From Sphingopyxis microcysteis (GTDB taxonomy: Bacteria > Pseudomonadota > Alphaproteobacteria > Sphingomonadales > Sphingomonadaceae), in NCBI RefSeq assembly GCF_012274265.1, contig NZ_JAANYY010000002.1:558001-622000 (forward strand): a stretch of DNA of 64,000 nucleotides. Direction: 5' to 3'. The notes under the pieces were generated by a model, which saw only the letters and a program-made list of their open reading frames with translations, searched no databases and was not told where the DNA came from. Of this stretch, positions 39,713-48,289 are shown one piece after another (position 1 is the first letter of the stretch; each line of letters starts with the position of its first letter). The translations under genes were made by a program, and so were the position numbers.

Positions 39713-41530
39713 ATGTCGGGGGTGAAACATTGTCTGGGGGCGGCGATCGCGATCGGCGCAGCGCTCGGTTGGGCGTCGCCCGCTTCGGCCGACAGCCTCA
39801 AGCTCCATGTCAACCAGGTCGCTTTGGAGCGGACCGGCAGCAAAACGGCGATCGTCGAATATGAGGGCTTGGCGGAAGCCGGCGGTTTCACCTTGCTGCG
39901 CGACGGCAAACCGGTTGCGACCGGCGCATTGGAAAGGCTTCCGGAATTTACTGAATGGGGCGTCGGCAAACGCTATTTCGCCGCCGATTTTTCCCATGTT
40001 CGGGAGCCCGCTGCCTATGCGATCGAAGTCTCGATAGGAAAGACAAGCGCCCGTTCGCCCGCTTTTGTGTTGGCTGACGGGGCGTTGTTCGGCGTCACCG
40101 GGCAGGCGCTGGTCGATTATTTTCGGCTCAGTCGTCACACCGACCCCGCCGATCGCAATATCCGCGTCCATGGCGGCAACCGCTTCGTCGACGTCTGGGG
40201 AGGGTGGAAGGACGCCGGGGGCGACAACGGCAAATATCTGTCGCACCTGTCCTACGCCAACTTCTTCAACCCGCAGCAGACGGGATTCGCGGCTTGGGCG
40301 CTGGCCAAAAGCTATGATCTGGCACCTGCCAAATTTCGCGAACATGGCGCCGAAGACGCGGTGATCGCCGAAGCGCTGTGGGGCGCCGATTTCCTGCACC
40401 GCCTGCTCGCGCCCGAGGGCTATTTCTACATGACCGTGTTCGACCGCTGGGGCACCCCGGGCGCCGAACGCGTGCTCACCGCGTATACGGGACGCGACGG
40501 GGTCTATTCGGACGATTATCCTGCGGCCTTTCGCGAAGGGGCGGGGGCGGCGATCGCCGCGCTGGCGCGGATCGCCCGGCTGTCCAGGGAAAAGGGCGTG
40601 AAAGGGGCTTTCACCGCCGATCAATATCTCGCCGACGCCGAACGCGCCTTTGCCCATCTTCAGGCGAACAACCTGCGCTATGCCGATGATGGCAAAGAAA
40701 ATATCATCGACGATTATAGCGCGTTGCTGGCCGCCACCGAATTGTTCGAATCGACCGGCAAGCCGGTCTATCTCGATGCTGCCCGTGGCCGCGCGGCAGC
40801 GCTCAACGGGCGACTGACCGACCGGGGCTGGTTTCGCTCTGACGATAGCGACCGGCCCTTCTACCACGGCGCCGAGGCCGGACTGCCGGTTGTCGCGCTC
40901 GTCGCCTATCTCGCGATCGAAAACGACCCTGCTCGGGACGCAGCAGCGAAGGCGACGATCGCGCGCGTGCTGGCCGCCCAGCTCAAACTGGACGCCAGCG
41001 TCGCCAACCCCTTCGCCTATCCGCGCCAAAGTTTCCAACTCTATGACTTCAAGACGAAGCAACGCGATCCGCGCGTTCGCGAAGGTTTCTTCATGCCGCA
41101 CGCCAATGAGACGGGCTATTGGTGGCAGGGAGAAAGCGCCCGTCTCGCATCGCTATCGGTCGCAGCGGTGCTAGGCGGGCGCGCCACCGCGCCGCAGCCG
41201 GGCAAGGCATTCGGCGTCGCCCCCGAACTCGCCGCCTTTGCACAGGCGCAAATCGACTGGACGCTGGGTCGTAATCCCTATGACCTCAGCATGGTTTATG
41301 GCTTCGGTGCAAAGAATCCGCCGCACGCCGAGAGCGCGGGCGCCATGGTGCGCGGCGGCGTCTCGAACGGCATCACGGGGTCGGATACGAGCGATGAAGG
41401 CCGGGGCATCACCTTTGCCCCGGGACCGGATTCCGAAAACTGGCGCTGGATCGAACAATGGATCCCGCACACCGCCTGGCTGCTCTTGCTCGCAAGCGCG
41501 ACCGCGGGTGATCAGCCTAGGGCAAACTAG
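39713..41530 (+). CDS. Secreted glycoside hydrolase family 9 enzyme
   Basis: A 605-residue protein with a signal peptide (AAIAIGAALGWASPASADS), an N-terminal Ig-like cellulase-N domain (about 24-120) and an (alpha/alpha)6 GH9 catalytic domain. The catalytic base region reads WGGWKDAGGDNGKY, close to the GH9 GGWYDAGD motif, and the C-terminal SENWRWIEQWIPHTAW carries the likely acid. GH9 includes endoglucanases and exo-beta-glucosaminidases; the neighbourhood favours an amino-sugar glycan. ATG 39713 follows GGGAGAGAGGG. It lies 92 bases after the receptor. Confidence 0.88.
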   Translation: MSGVKHCLGAAIAIGAALGWASPASADSLKLHVNQVALERTGSKTAIVEYEGLAEAGGFTLLRDGKPVATGALERLPEFTEWGVGKRYFAADFSHVREPAAYAIEVSIGKTSARSPAFVLADGALFGVTGQALVDYFRLSRHTDPADRNIRVHGGNRFVDVWGGWKDAGGDNGKYLSHLSYANFFNPQQTGFAAWALAKSYDLAPAKFREHGAEDAVIAEALWGADFLHRLLAPEGYFYMTVFDRWGTPGAERVLTAYTGRDGVYSDDYPAAFREGAGAAIAALARIARLSREKGVKGAFTADQYLADAERAFAHLQANNLRYADDGKENIIDDYSALLAATELFESTGKPVYLDAARGRAAALNGRLTDRGWFRSDDSDRPFYHGAEAGLPVVALVAYLAIENDPARDAAAKATIARVLAAQLKLDASVANPFAYPRQSFQLYDFKTKQRDPRVREGFFMPHANETGYWWQGESARLASLSVAAVLGGRATAPQPGKAFGVAPELAAFAQAQIDWTLGRNPYDLSMVYGFGAKNPPHAESAGAMVRGGVSNGITGSDTSDEGRGITFAPGPDSENWRWIEQWIPHTAWLLLLASATAGDQPRAN

Positions 41531-41606
41531 CCGACCCCGGTTCAGTGGCCAAGCCGTCTGAAGCCGCGCAAGCCGGTGCTTTATGAAGGATCCTGCACGC
41601 CGCGGA

Positions 41607-42092
41607 TCAACGCTCGATCTTCAGCAACTCGACCGTGAACAGCAGGGTCGCGGCGCCCGGGATCGGGCCTTTTCCTTCGGGGCCATAGGCGAGCTGGTAG
41701 GGGATCGCGAGTTCAACCTTGTCGCCGACGCCCATCAGCCCCACGCCTTCTTGCCACCCTGGAATGACGCGATTGAGCGGAAAGCTGGTCGGCGTGCCGC
41801 GCTTGATCGAGCTGTCGAATTCCTGTCCGTCGGCGAGGGTGCCGACATAGTGCACCGTCACGACGTCGGTGGGGGCGGGGTGCGCGCCGCTGCCGTCGCC
41901 CGCGATGCGGCGCCAGCGCAGGCCGCTCGGGGTAACGTGCCAGCCGTCTGCGCCATTGCGTTCGGTCAGCGCGGCCATCTGGCGGTTGAGCCAGGCGGTC
42001 CCTTGCGTGGGCTCAGCGGCGATCGCGGCGGGCAGGAAAAGGCCCAGGCTGGCGGCGGTCAGCAGCAGGCGAAGGGGTAGCGATGCGGCCAT
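41607..42092 (-). CDS. FKBP-type peptidyl-prolyl isomerase, exported
   Basis: A 161-residue protein with a signal peptide (LPLRLLLTAASLGLFLPAAIAAE) and a C-terminal FKBP domain: VTVHYVGTLADGQEFDSS, VIPGWQEGVGLMGVGDK and IPYQLAYGP contain the usual pocket residues. It should assist folding in the periplasm. It lies convergent to the GH9 gene without a clear terminator between. Confidence 0.93.
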   Translation of the reverse strand: MAASLPLRLLLTAASLGLFLPAAIAAEPTQGTAWLNRQMAALTERNGADGWHVTPSGLRWRRIAGDGSGAHPAPTDVVTVHYVGTLADGQEFDSSIKRGTPTSFPLNRVIPGWQEGVGLMGVGDKVELAIPYQLAYGPEGKGPIPGAATLLFTVELLKIER

Positions 42093-42287
42093 AATATCTC
42101 CTGTTATCTTGACGCCGCATAAGCCCGGACGCGCGCGGCGAGCAACCCCTGATCGAACCCGCCGTGCGGCCGACGCCCCGCCGACCCGTCCGATTAACGC
42201 GACGAACGCCGCCCCAGCCGGGGATCAATCGGCGCGGCCGGGTCGTTGATCGTGCTCACCCCTTCTGATCAATCGATGGAGAATGAA

Positions 42288-42515
42288 ATGCATATGGCCA
42301 AAAAGCTCGTCATCGCGCTGGCGGCATCGTCAGCCGTATTGGCGCCGGTCGCGGCATCCGCGGCGGTGGGTGCGCGGGCGCCATCGTCCGTTGCTGGCGA
42401 AAGCAATCTTGAAGGCGATTCGAGCTGGATCATCGGTCTGGTCGGTTTGCTCGCCGGGATCACCGCCATCGTCCTGATTTCCGACGATGACGAGGATTCG
42501 CCGGTTAGTCCGTAA
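42288..42515 (+). CDS. Small exported or membrane protein with acidic tail
   Basis: The 75-residue product begins with a signal-like helix (KKLVIALAASSAVLAPVAASA) and has a second hydrophobic segment (WIIGLVGLLAGITAIVLI) followed by DDDEDSPVSP. ATG 42288 follows GGAG by six bases; other in-frame ATGs lie at 42276 and 42294. I do not recognise a family with a known role. A hairpin terminator follows. The preceding 195 bases show no gene. Confidence 0.65.
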   Translation: MHMAKKLVIALAASSAVLAPVAASAAVGARAPSSVAGESNLEGDSSWIIGLVGLLAGITAIVLISDDDEDSPVSP

Positions 42516-42537
42516 TCGACGCTGTTGCTGTTGGAAC

Positions 42538-42576
42538 GGGTGCGTGCATCGGTGGTGCGCGCACCCTTGCATTTTT
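42538..42576 (+). terminator. Probable terminator after the small acidic-tailed protein gene
   Basis: GGGTGCG (42538-42544) pairs with CGCACCC (42560-42566), followed by TTGCATTTTT. It is positioned 23 bases after the stop. The next 168 bases up to the EF-hand gene show no other gene. Confidence 0.65.
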
Positions 42577-42744
42577 GCGCGCAAGGCTGTCGCGGTTGTC
42601 GCGAAAATGAACGGCGCCGCCAAACTGCGACAATTTGCGACAATTTTGCGTCGATCCGGCAAGTGGCTGGGACAAATGACGCCTAGAACGCCTTCATCGG
42701 GATCCGGTCATCCCCCGGATCGATCCCCTGAAGGAGTTCGTACC

Positions 42745-43350
42745 ATGTGCAAGAAGATTTCGTTTCTGACGCTGGGCGCCGCGTTGATTGCCGCGCCCGT
42801 CCTCGCCGCTCCTGGCGGCGCCAAGGCCGACACCGACGGCAACGGGACGTTGACGCGCGCTGAAGCGCAGGCGCATGCCGCCGAGCGGTTTGCCAAGATG
42901 GATTACAACAAGGACGGCAAGATCGACGCTGCCGATCGGACGGCGAAGCGCGCCGAAATGCAGGCCAAGAAATTCGCCAGCCTCGACGCCGACGGCAACG
43001 GCAGCATCAGCCAGGCCGAATGGACCAACCAGAACGCCGAACGGGCTGCCAAGCGTGCAGAGCGCGTCGCCAAGCGCGCCGAGGCTGGCGAAGCCGGCGA
43101 AGGCAAACGTCATGGCATGCGCGGTCATGGCAAGCGTGGAGCGCGCCATGCCATGCACGGCGGCATGATGGCCAAGGCCGACACCAACGGCGACAAGGCG
43201 ATCAGCCAGGCCGAGTTCCAGGTTGCTGCACTGGCTCGCTTCGATGCGGCTGACGCCAACAAGGATGGCCAGGTGACCGCCGATGAACGCAAGGCGCAGC
43301 GCAGCGAATGGCGCGCCAAGCGTGCGGCACCCGCCGTTCCCGCCAGCTAA
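42745..43350 (+). CDS. Exported EF-hand calcium-binding protein
   Basis: A 201-residue protein with a signal peptide (ISFLTLGAALIAAPVLAAP) and five EF-hand-like loops at about residues 29, 53, 81, 146 and 170 (DTDGNGTLTRAE, DYNKDGKIDAAD, DADGNGSISQAE, DTNGDKAISQAE, DANKDGQVTADE). A basic linker with Lys/Arg/His (KRHGMRGHGKRG) lies between the third and fourth. AAGGAG precedes ATG 42745 by eight bases. It lies before a two-component system and could be its target or sensor partner. Confidence 0.88.
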   Translation: MCKKISFLTLGAALIAAPVLAAPGGAKADTDGNGTLTRAEAQAHAAERFAKMDYNKDGKIDAADRTAKRAEMQAKKFASLDADGNGSISQAEWTNQNAERAAKRAERVAKRAEAGEAGEGKRHGMRGHGKRGARHAMHGGMMAKADTNGDKAISQAEFQVAALARFDAADANKDGQVTADERKAQRSEWRAKRAAPAVPAS

Positions 43351-43503
43351 TTGGCATTTGGCAGGGATCGGCGGCGACGGGCAGGCTTTCTTCCCCCCTC
43401 CCGGCATTGCCTTTGCGGCTGGCCCCTGCCAGCTATCGCCCATCGGTCGTTCGACCGGTGGGCGAACTAGCGTTCCGACTTTGGCGTTTTCAGCGGATCG
43501 ACA

Positions 43504-44238
43504 ATGACCGACGACCACAACCCGCGCATCCTGTTGATCGACGACGAACCGTCGATCCGCGAGCCTCTCACCGAATATCTGACCGCCCAAGGCTTTGCGG
43601 TCACTGCCGCTGCGAGCGCCGCCGAGGCGCGATCGGTGCTGCGTGCCCAGTCGATCGACCTGGTCGTCAGCGACATCATGATGCCCGGCGAGGATGGTCT
43701 GTCGCTGACCCGCCACCTGCGCGAGAACAGCGCCATTCCCGTTATCCTGCTGACCGCGCGCGCCGAGGATACCGAGCGGATCATCGGGCTGGAGATCGGC
43801 GCCGACGATTATGTCGTCAAACCGTTCAACCCGCGCGAGTTGGTGGCGCGCATCCGCACCGTGCTGCGGCGGACGCAGCAGGGCGGGCGCGTGCTCGATC
43901 CCGGCGGAACCAGCTATGCCTTTGCCGACTGGGTGCTGCGCGAAGTGGAACGCGTACTGGTCGATAGCCAGGGCAATGAAGTGGCGCTGTCATCGGGCGA
44001 ATATCATTTGCTCCACGCGCTGGTCCGCCATCCGCGGCAGGTGATGAGCCGCGACCGGTTGCTCGACCTGGTGCGCGGGCGCGAGGCCGAAATTTTTGAC
44101 CGCGCGATCGACAATCTGGTCAGCCGCCTGCGCAAGAAGATCGAGGTGGACGCCGCGCACCCACAGATCGTCAAGACGGTGTGGGGCGGCGGCTATACGC
44201 TGGCCTGCGAAGTCAAGCGGATGGGACCGGCGGCGTGA
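43504..44238 (+). CDS. OmpR-family response regulator
   Basis: A 244-residue regulator with a receiver domain (acidic pair in LIDDEPS, phospho-acceptor Asp in LVVSDIMMPGEDG, KPFNP with the conserved Lys) and a C-terminal winged helix (LSSGEYHLLHALVRHPRQVMSR, VSRLRKKIE, GGGYTL). The stop overlaps the GTG of the kinase gene, which marks them as a pair. The signal is unknown; neighbouring genes suggest a link with the EF-hand protein. Confidence 0.94.
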   Translation: MTDDHNPRILLIDDEPSIREPLTEYLTAQGFAVTAAASAAEARSVLRAQSIDLVVSDIMMPGEDGLSLTRHLRENSAIPVILLTARAEDTERIIGLEIGADDYVVKPFNPRELVARIRTVLRRTQQGGRVLDPGGTSYAFADWVLREVERVLVDSQGNEVALSSGEYHLLHALVRHPRQVMSRDRLLDLVRGREAEIFDRAIDNLVSRLRKKIEVDAAHPQIVKTVWGGGYTLACEVKRMGPAA

Positions 44239-45581
44239 AAATTCGGTTGTGGCCGCGCAGCCTGATCGGCCAGCTCGTCCTTGCTGTGGCGCTGATGCTG
44301 TTCGCCGCGCAAGCGATCAATTTTGCCCTGCTCGTGCGCGGCCAGAGCCAGCAGACGCTGGCGCATGGCGGCGGCATGGCGGTGGCGCGGATTATCGATG
44401 CGGTCGACCGCGCCCGGCGCGGGGAATTGCCGCCGCAACAGGATGCGCGGTCGGGGGAGCACGGACGTCCCAACCGCGCCCAGAAACTTGTGGTTTCGGA
44501 CCGGCCGCTGCCGTTGCCGACGGGGGCCGTCCCGCTGCCCGATCTTGCCGATTATGTCGAAAAATTGCTTGGCGAGGCGGACGTCACCGCCGAGTCGGTC
44601 GATGCGTGGGCATTGCCACAGCGACCGCGGCTGCGAGCCAATATTCCCGGCAGGACCGTCATCGTGTCGGCCCAGATCGATGGCCGTTACATCGCGGTGC
44701 GCGGTCGTATTCCGACCAGCGGCAATCGCTTGCAGGGCTTTCTGGTCTGGCAGACGCTGTCGCTCTATCTGCTGCTGCTGATACCGATCATGGTCATCGC
44801 CTGGCGCGCTGCGGCGCCGCTGCGTGACCTGACCCGCGCGGCCCGATCCAATCCGGCGCTGCGCGACGCGACGCCGCTGGAAGAGGAGGGGCCGTCCGAC
44901 GTCCGCGACCTGATCATCGCCTTCAACGCCTATCGCAGCCGGATCGCGACGATGCTGTCAGACAAGGACCGGATGCTCGGCGCAGTCGGCCATGACCTGC
45001 GAACCCCGCTCGCCAGCCTGCGGGTGCGGGTCGAGCAGGTCGAAGATGACGCGCTGCGCGACAAGATGATTGCGTCGATCGAGGAAATGGCGGCGATGCT
45101 GACCGACATATTGGCGCTGGCGCGGTCGGGCGCTGGGACCGAGGGGCGCGAGCCGGTGGCGCTGCGCGGACTGGTCGAAGAACTGGCCGCTGATTATCGC
45201 GAACGCGGCAAGGATGTGTCCGTGGCGGCGGCCGTCGACGCTGCGGTGCTTGCGCGTCCGTTGCTGCTGCGCCGCGCGCTTCGCAACCTGATCGACAATG
45301 CCGCGGCTTATGGGGTGCGTGCGCGCCTATCGGTCGAGCGCGCGCCGGGTGCGGTGCGGATCATTGTATCGGACGATGGCCCCGGCCTGTCCGACGATCA
45401 GATCCGGACGCTGGTCGAACCCTTCGCGCGCGGCGAGCAGTCGCGCAACCGGGCGACCGGCGGGTCGGGGCTGGGGCTGTCGATCGCGCGCGACATCGCC
45501 GAGGGCGAGGGCGGGGCGCTTACCTTGGTCAATCGCGCCGCCGGCGGGCTGGATGCGGTGGTCACGTTGCCAACAGCGTAG
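44235..45581 (+). CDS. Sensor histidine kinase
   Basis: A 448-residue inner-membrane kinase: a transmembrane helix at about 8-30, a periplasmic sensor part, a second helix near 167-187, HAMP-like linker, H-box GHDLRTPLASL, N-box RNLIDNAAAYG, and G-boxes DDGPGLSDD and GGSGLGLS. GTG 44235 overlaps the regulator stop (GTGA). The EnvZ-like order fits partnering the OmpR-type regulator. A GC hairpin follows. Confidence 0.94.
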   Translation: MKIRLWPRSLIGQLVLAVALMLFAAQAINFALLVRGQSQQTLAHGGGMAVARIIDAVDRARRGELPPQQDARSGEHGRPNRAQKLVVSDRPLPLPTGAVPLPDLADYVEKLLGEADVTAESVDAWALPQRPRLRANIPGRTVIVSAQIDGRYIAVRGRIPTSGNRLQGFLVWQTLSLYLLLLIPIMVIAWRAAAPLRDLTRAARSNPALRDATPLEEEGPSDVRDLIIAFNAYRSRIATMLSDKDRMLGAVGHDLRTPLASLRVRVEQVEDDALRDKMIASIEEMAAMLTDILALARSGAGTEGREPVALRGLVEELAADYRERGKDVSVAAAVDAAVLARPLLLRRALRNLIDNAAAYGVRARLSVERAPGAVRIIVSDDGPGLSDDQIRTLVEPFARGEQSRNRATGGSGLGLSIARDIAEGEGGALTLVNRAAGGLDAVVTLPTA

Positions 45582-45587
45582 TTCGTC

Positions 45588-45607
45588 GCCCCCGCGAAAG
45601 CGGGGGC
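45588..45607. terminator. Short GC hairpin between convergent genes
   Basis: GCCCCCGCGAAAGCGGGGGC is a perfect hairpin with a GAAA tetraloop between the kinase gene and the convergent thioesterase gene. It is nearly identical to 30570-30589. No U-run follows. Confidence 0.55.
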
Positions 45608-45652
45608 CCCTAGCGGTTTACTCGGAAGCGCTGAAATAGGGCGACAGGTGGG

Positions 45653-46453
45653 TCATGCGTAAATCGCGATCGCCTGACTGCCGCTCAGCACCGGCTCGCC
45701 GGCGCGGTTCCACAGCATCATGTCCTGTACCGACAGGCCGTGGCGGGCATAGCCGGTCTTCGCCGACAGCAGCCACCAGCCGTCGTCGGTCCGGGGGTCG
45801 GCGGTCAGCATGTTCACTGTCCAGTTCATCGAGCTGATCGGCCCGAACTCGCTGAACAGCGCCATCGCCGCCGGGGGCAGCGCGTCGCCCATCGCGAGCA
45901 GCGCGACGGCGGGATGACATACGGGTTCTTCGACAAAGCGGACCCAGGTCAGATATTCGCCGACCTCGCTTTTCCAGGCAAAGCGCGGGCCGGTGGTCGG
46001 ACGCATGTCGAAATGGCGGGTAAAGGCGGGGCGCGCGTGATGTTCGGGGACGGGCTCCAGCGTTTCGGGCGCGGGTGCGTCGGGCATCGCCAGCCGATTA
46101 TGGTCGAGATGACTTTCGCGGTCGGGCGAAAAGGCAAAAACCGCGGCGGTACCGAAACCTGCGTCGCTCGACACCCCCGCGTCGACAAACAGCGAGGATT
46201 TCGACTGGCGCAGCACGCGCGTGTTCACCGTGCAGTCGCCGCCGACCGGACCGACGAAGCTGATCTGCGCATAGCGCAGCGGCGTGTCGGTGGGGTGGAG
46301 TGCCATCGTGCCGGCGAGCGCGACCGCCGAGCTGATCCCGCCATAGGCAGTGCGCCCCTGCATCCAGCCGTCGTCGATATGTGCCTTTGCCACGCCGTTT
46401 TCGGTACGCAGCGTCGATAGCAGCGCGTCGAGCGCGCTGGGAGAGGTGGTCAT
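45653..46453 (-). CDS. Acyl-CoA thioesterase-like protein (TesB-type double hotdog)
   Basis: A 266-residue protein with the double-hotdog layout: the first half has GRTAYGGISSAVALAGTM, RYAQISFVGPV and VRLRQSKS-like strands, the second half LTWVRFVEEPV, SMNWTVNML and GLSVQDMMLWNRAG. This matches the 4HBT_3/TesB-like family that hydrolyses acyl-CoA. It lies seven bases after the saccharopine-dehydrogenase-like gene on the same strand, so the two form an operon. Confidence 0.82.
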   Translation of the reverse strand: MTTSPSALDALLSTLRTENGVAKAHIDDGWMQGRTAYGGISSAVALAGTMALHPTDTPLRYAQISFVGPVGGDCTVNTRVLRQSKSSLFVDAGVSSDAGFGTAAVFAFSPDRESHLDHNRLAMPDAPAPETLEPVPEHHARPAFTRHFDMRPTTGPRFAWKSEVGEYLTWVRFVEEPVCHPAVALLAMGDALPPAAMALFSEFGPISSMNWTVNMLTADPRTDDGWWLLSAKTGYARHGLSVQDMMLWNRAGEPVLSGSQAIAIYA

Positions 46454-46460
46454 TTTGCGG

Positions 46461-47630
46461 TTATTCCTCGATCTGGAAGGTCAGTCCGGCGTGCTCGGTC
46501 AGCCGCGCGATCAGCGCGTCGCCGAGCAGCGCACCGGGGGTCCACACGCCGCCCGCGCCCTTGTTCGCGAGCAGCGCCATGCCAGTCTCGGCGAGCATCT
46601 TCGACGTCGAGCCATAACCGGGGTCGCGGTCGCCCTGAACGCTGGCGCGAACCGTGGTGCCATCGGGATATTCGCCGATGAACAAGATGTCGTAGAAGCC
46701 GTTCTCGCGCTCTTCCTTGCTCGGTCCTTCGCCGGGTTTGAGCTTGGATTCGCCGAACGGGTTTGCCTTCGCCATTGCTTCCGCCATCGCCTTTCCGGCG
46801 TCGCCGATCGTCGTCATCACCATCTCGTCATACACCAGATCGGCGCCCCACGGATGACCGAGTAGGAAGTTGGTGCGGTGGACATTCTTGGTGTTGATCG
46901 GCGCCATGACGAACGGTGCGGTCCAGGTGCCGGTGGCGCTGTCATATTCGGGGAACAGGCCGGTCGGCTGCGACGGACCCTCGAACCCCGGGGTCAGCGC
47001 GAAGGAGGATTTGAGCAGCAGCGCGAGCGACGGCTTTTTCGCGACGGCCTTCAAGGTTTCGGTCAGGCTGGCGATGGTGCCGCCCGACGCGCCGCCCGCC
47101 ATCTTGCGGACGCGGCCCTTAACGCGCGGCGCGGGCATGCAGTGGCGCTTCACGGCCTCGGCCTGCAGGAAATGGACGCCAAGGTCGAATGGGATCGAAT
47201 CGAAGCCGCAGCTGAAGGTGATGCGCGCGCCCGATGCTTTCGCCACACCCTCGTGCGCGTCGATCATCTCGCGCATCCAGCCGGGTTCGCCGCACAGGTC
47301 GGCATAGGCGGTGCCCGCCTTCACACACGCCGCGACCAGGTCGCTGCCGTAAAGCTGATAGGGGCCGACCGTGGTGAGGACGACCTTGGTGCGCGCAGCC
47401 ATCGCATCAAGGGTAGCGGGATCGCTGGCGTCAGCGACGACCAGCGGCGTATCAGCGGGGGCGCCGATGAGCTCGCGTACTTCGGCAAGCTTGTCGAGGC
47501 TACGCCCCGCCATCGCCCATTTCGGCGCGTCCGGTCTGCCCCCATAATGCTGCGTCAGATATTCAGCGACGAGCCGACCGGTGAAGCCGGTGGCGCCATA
47601 GACAATGATGTCAAATTCGCGGCTGGCCAT
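46461..47630 (-). CDS. Saccharopine-dehydrogenase-like oxidoreductase
   Basis: A 389-residue protein with an N-terminal NADP-binding fold (VYGATGFTGRLVAEYL) and the saccharopine dehydrogenase-like body (VVLTTVGPYQLYG, YADLCGEPGWM, FSCGFDSIPFDLG). Members of this group include trans-acting enoyl reductases of lipid synthesis. A perfect palindrome with TTTACGT arms lies before the start, and GGGAGG within it, five bases before the ATG, acts as the ribosome binding site. Together with the thioesterase it points to fatty or branched acyl-CoA metabolism. Confidence 0.87.
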   Translation of the reverse strand: MASREFDIIVYGATGFTGRLVAEYLTQHYGGRPDAPKWAMAGRSLDKLAEVRELIGAPADTPLVVADASDPATLDAMAARTKVVLTTVGPYQLYGSDLVAACVKAGTAYADLCGEPGWMREMIDAHEGVAKASGARITFSCGFDSIPFDLGVHFLQAEAVKRHCMPAPRVKGRVRKMAGGASGGTIASLTETLKAVAKKPSLALLLKSSFALTPGFEGPSQPTGLFPEYDSATGTWTAPFVMAPINTKNVHRTNFLLGHPWGADLVYDEMVMTTIGDAGKAMAEAMAKANPFGESKLKPGEGPSKEERENGFYDILFIGEYPDGTTVRASVQGDRDPGYGSTSKMLAETGMALLANKGAGGVWTPGALLGDALIARLTEHAGLTFQIEE

Positions 47631-47634
47631 AAAT

Positions 47635-47664
47635 GCCTCCCTTTACGTAAACGTAAAGGGAGGC
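47635..47664 (-). promoter_or_regulatory. Perfect palindrome overlapping the RBS, LiuR-like operator
   Basis: Fourteen-base arms (GCCTCCCTTTACGT and its complement) around a 2-base centre. The core TTTACGTTTACGTAAA resembles the MerR-family LiuR operator described for branched-chain and fatty acid degradation regulons. The arm also contains the GGGAGG ribosome binding site of the gene starting at 47630, so both repressor binding and mRNA folding could block expression. The regulator is not in the window. Confidence 0.7.
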
Positions 47665-47699
47665 TAGCGCAGCGTGGCTTCGATGCCAAGCGCCAAGCG

Positions 47700-48218
47700 T
47701 CAGCGGCGCCAGAACGGTCGTTTTTGAATCACCACCGGCTCGCCGACCGCCGCCGCTTCGGCGCGGCCCTCGGCGCGTGCGGCGCGAACTTCGGCTTCGC
47801 TCGCGCGCAGCTGCGCATCGCGCGCCGCCAGTTCGTCGCGGCGGCGCTGGCGCAGCGCATCATAGCTCCAGCGCGTGTGACCATAACCGAACAGCGCGAG
47901 CAAGCCGCCCGCGATCGCCAGATTCTTCATCGCCGCCATCGCCTGCACCGGATCGGTAAATTCGCGGTGGAAGAACAGGATCGTCGCGAGGACAAAGCCT
48001 GCCAGCAAGATCGACCACAGACGAACCGCGATACCGAGCGCGATGCAAACACCCGCAATCAGCTCGAACAGCCCGGTCGGGATGGCGAGGCCCGCAGGCA
48101 GGCCCGCGGCGGTGATCATCGCATTGGTGTCGTTGACGTGGATCAGCTTGTTGATCCCCGACACGATGAAAATCACTGAAATGAAGAGACGGCCGATAAA
48201 GACAGCGATCATGGACAT
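47700..48218 (-). CDS. DoxX-family membrane protein
   Basis: A 172-residue protein with four hydrophobic helices (about 4-22, 45-65, 70-88, 95-112) in the DoxX pattern (GRLFISVIFIVSGINKL, LFELIAGVCIALG). A charged C-terminal coiled-coil (RRRDELAARDAQLRASEAEV) is added and ends in FWRR. ATG 48218 follows GGAGG by nine bases; the frame upstream to 48395 is not supported. The role is unknown, usually linked to oxidative or redox stress. Confidence 0.87.
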   Translation of the reverse strand: MSMIAVFIGRLFISVIFIVSGINKLIHVNDTNAMITAAGLPAGLAIPTGLFELIAGVCIALGIAVRLWSILLAGFVLATILFFHREFTDPVQAMAAMKNLAIAGGLLALFGYGHTRWSYDALRQRRRDELAARDAQLRASEAEVRAARAEGRAEAAAVGEPVVIQKRPFWRR

Positions 48219-48289
48219 GCGTCGATCCTCCAAACGATGCCCCGTCCGCTTGTGCAAAGAGGACGCGCCGCAGCGTCGGAGGTTCCGCT

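Noticed and set aside
42487..42744. N-terminal extension of the EF-hand protein
   Set aside because: The signal peptide and ribosome binding site fit ATG 42745; the extension crosses the terminator of the previous gene.
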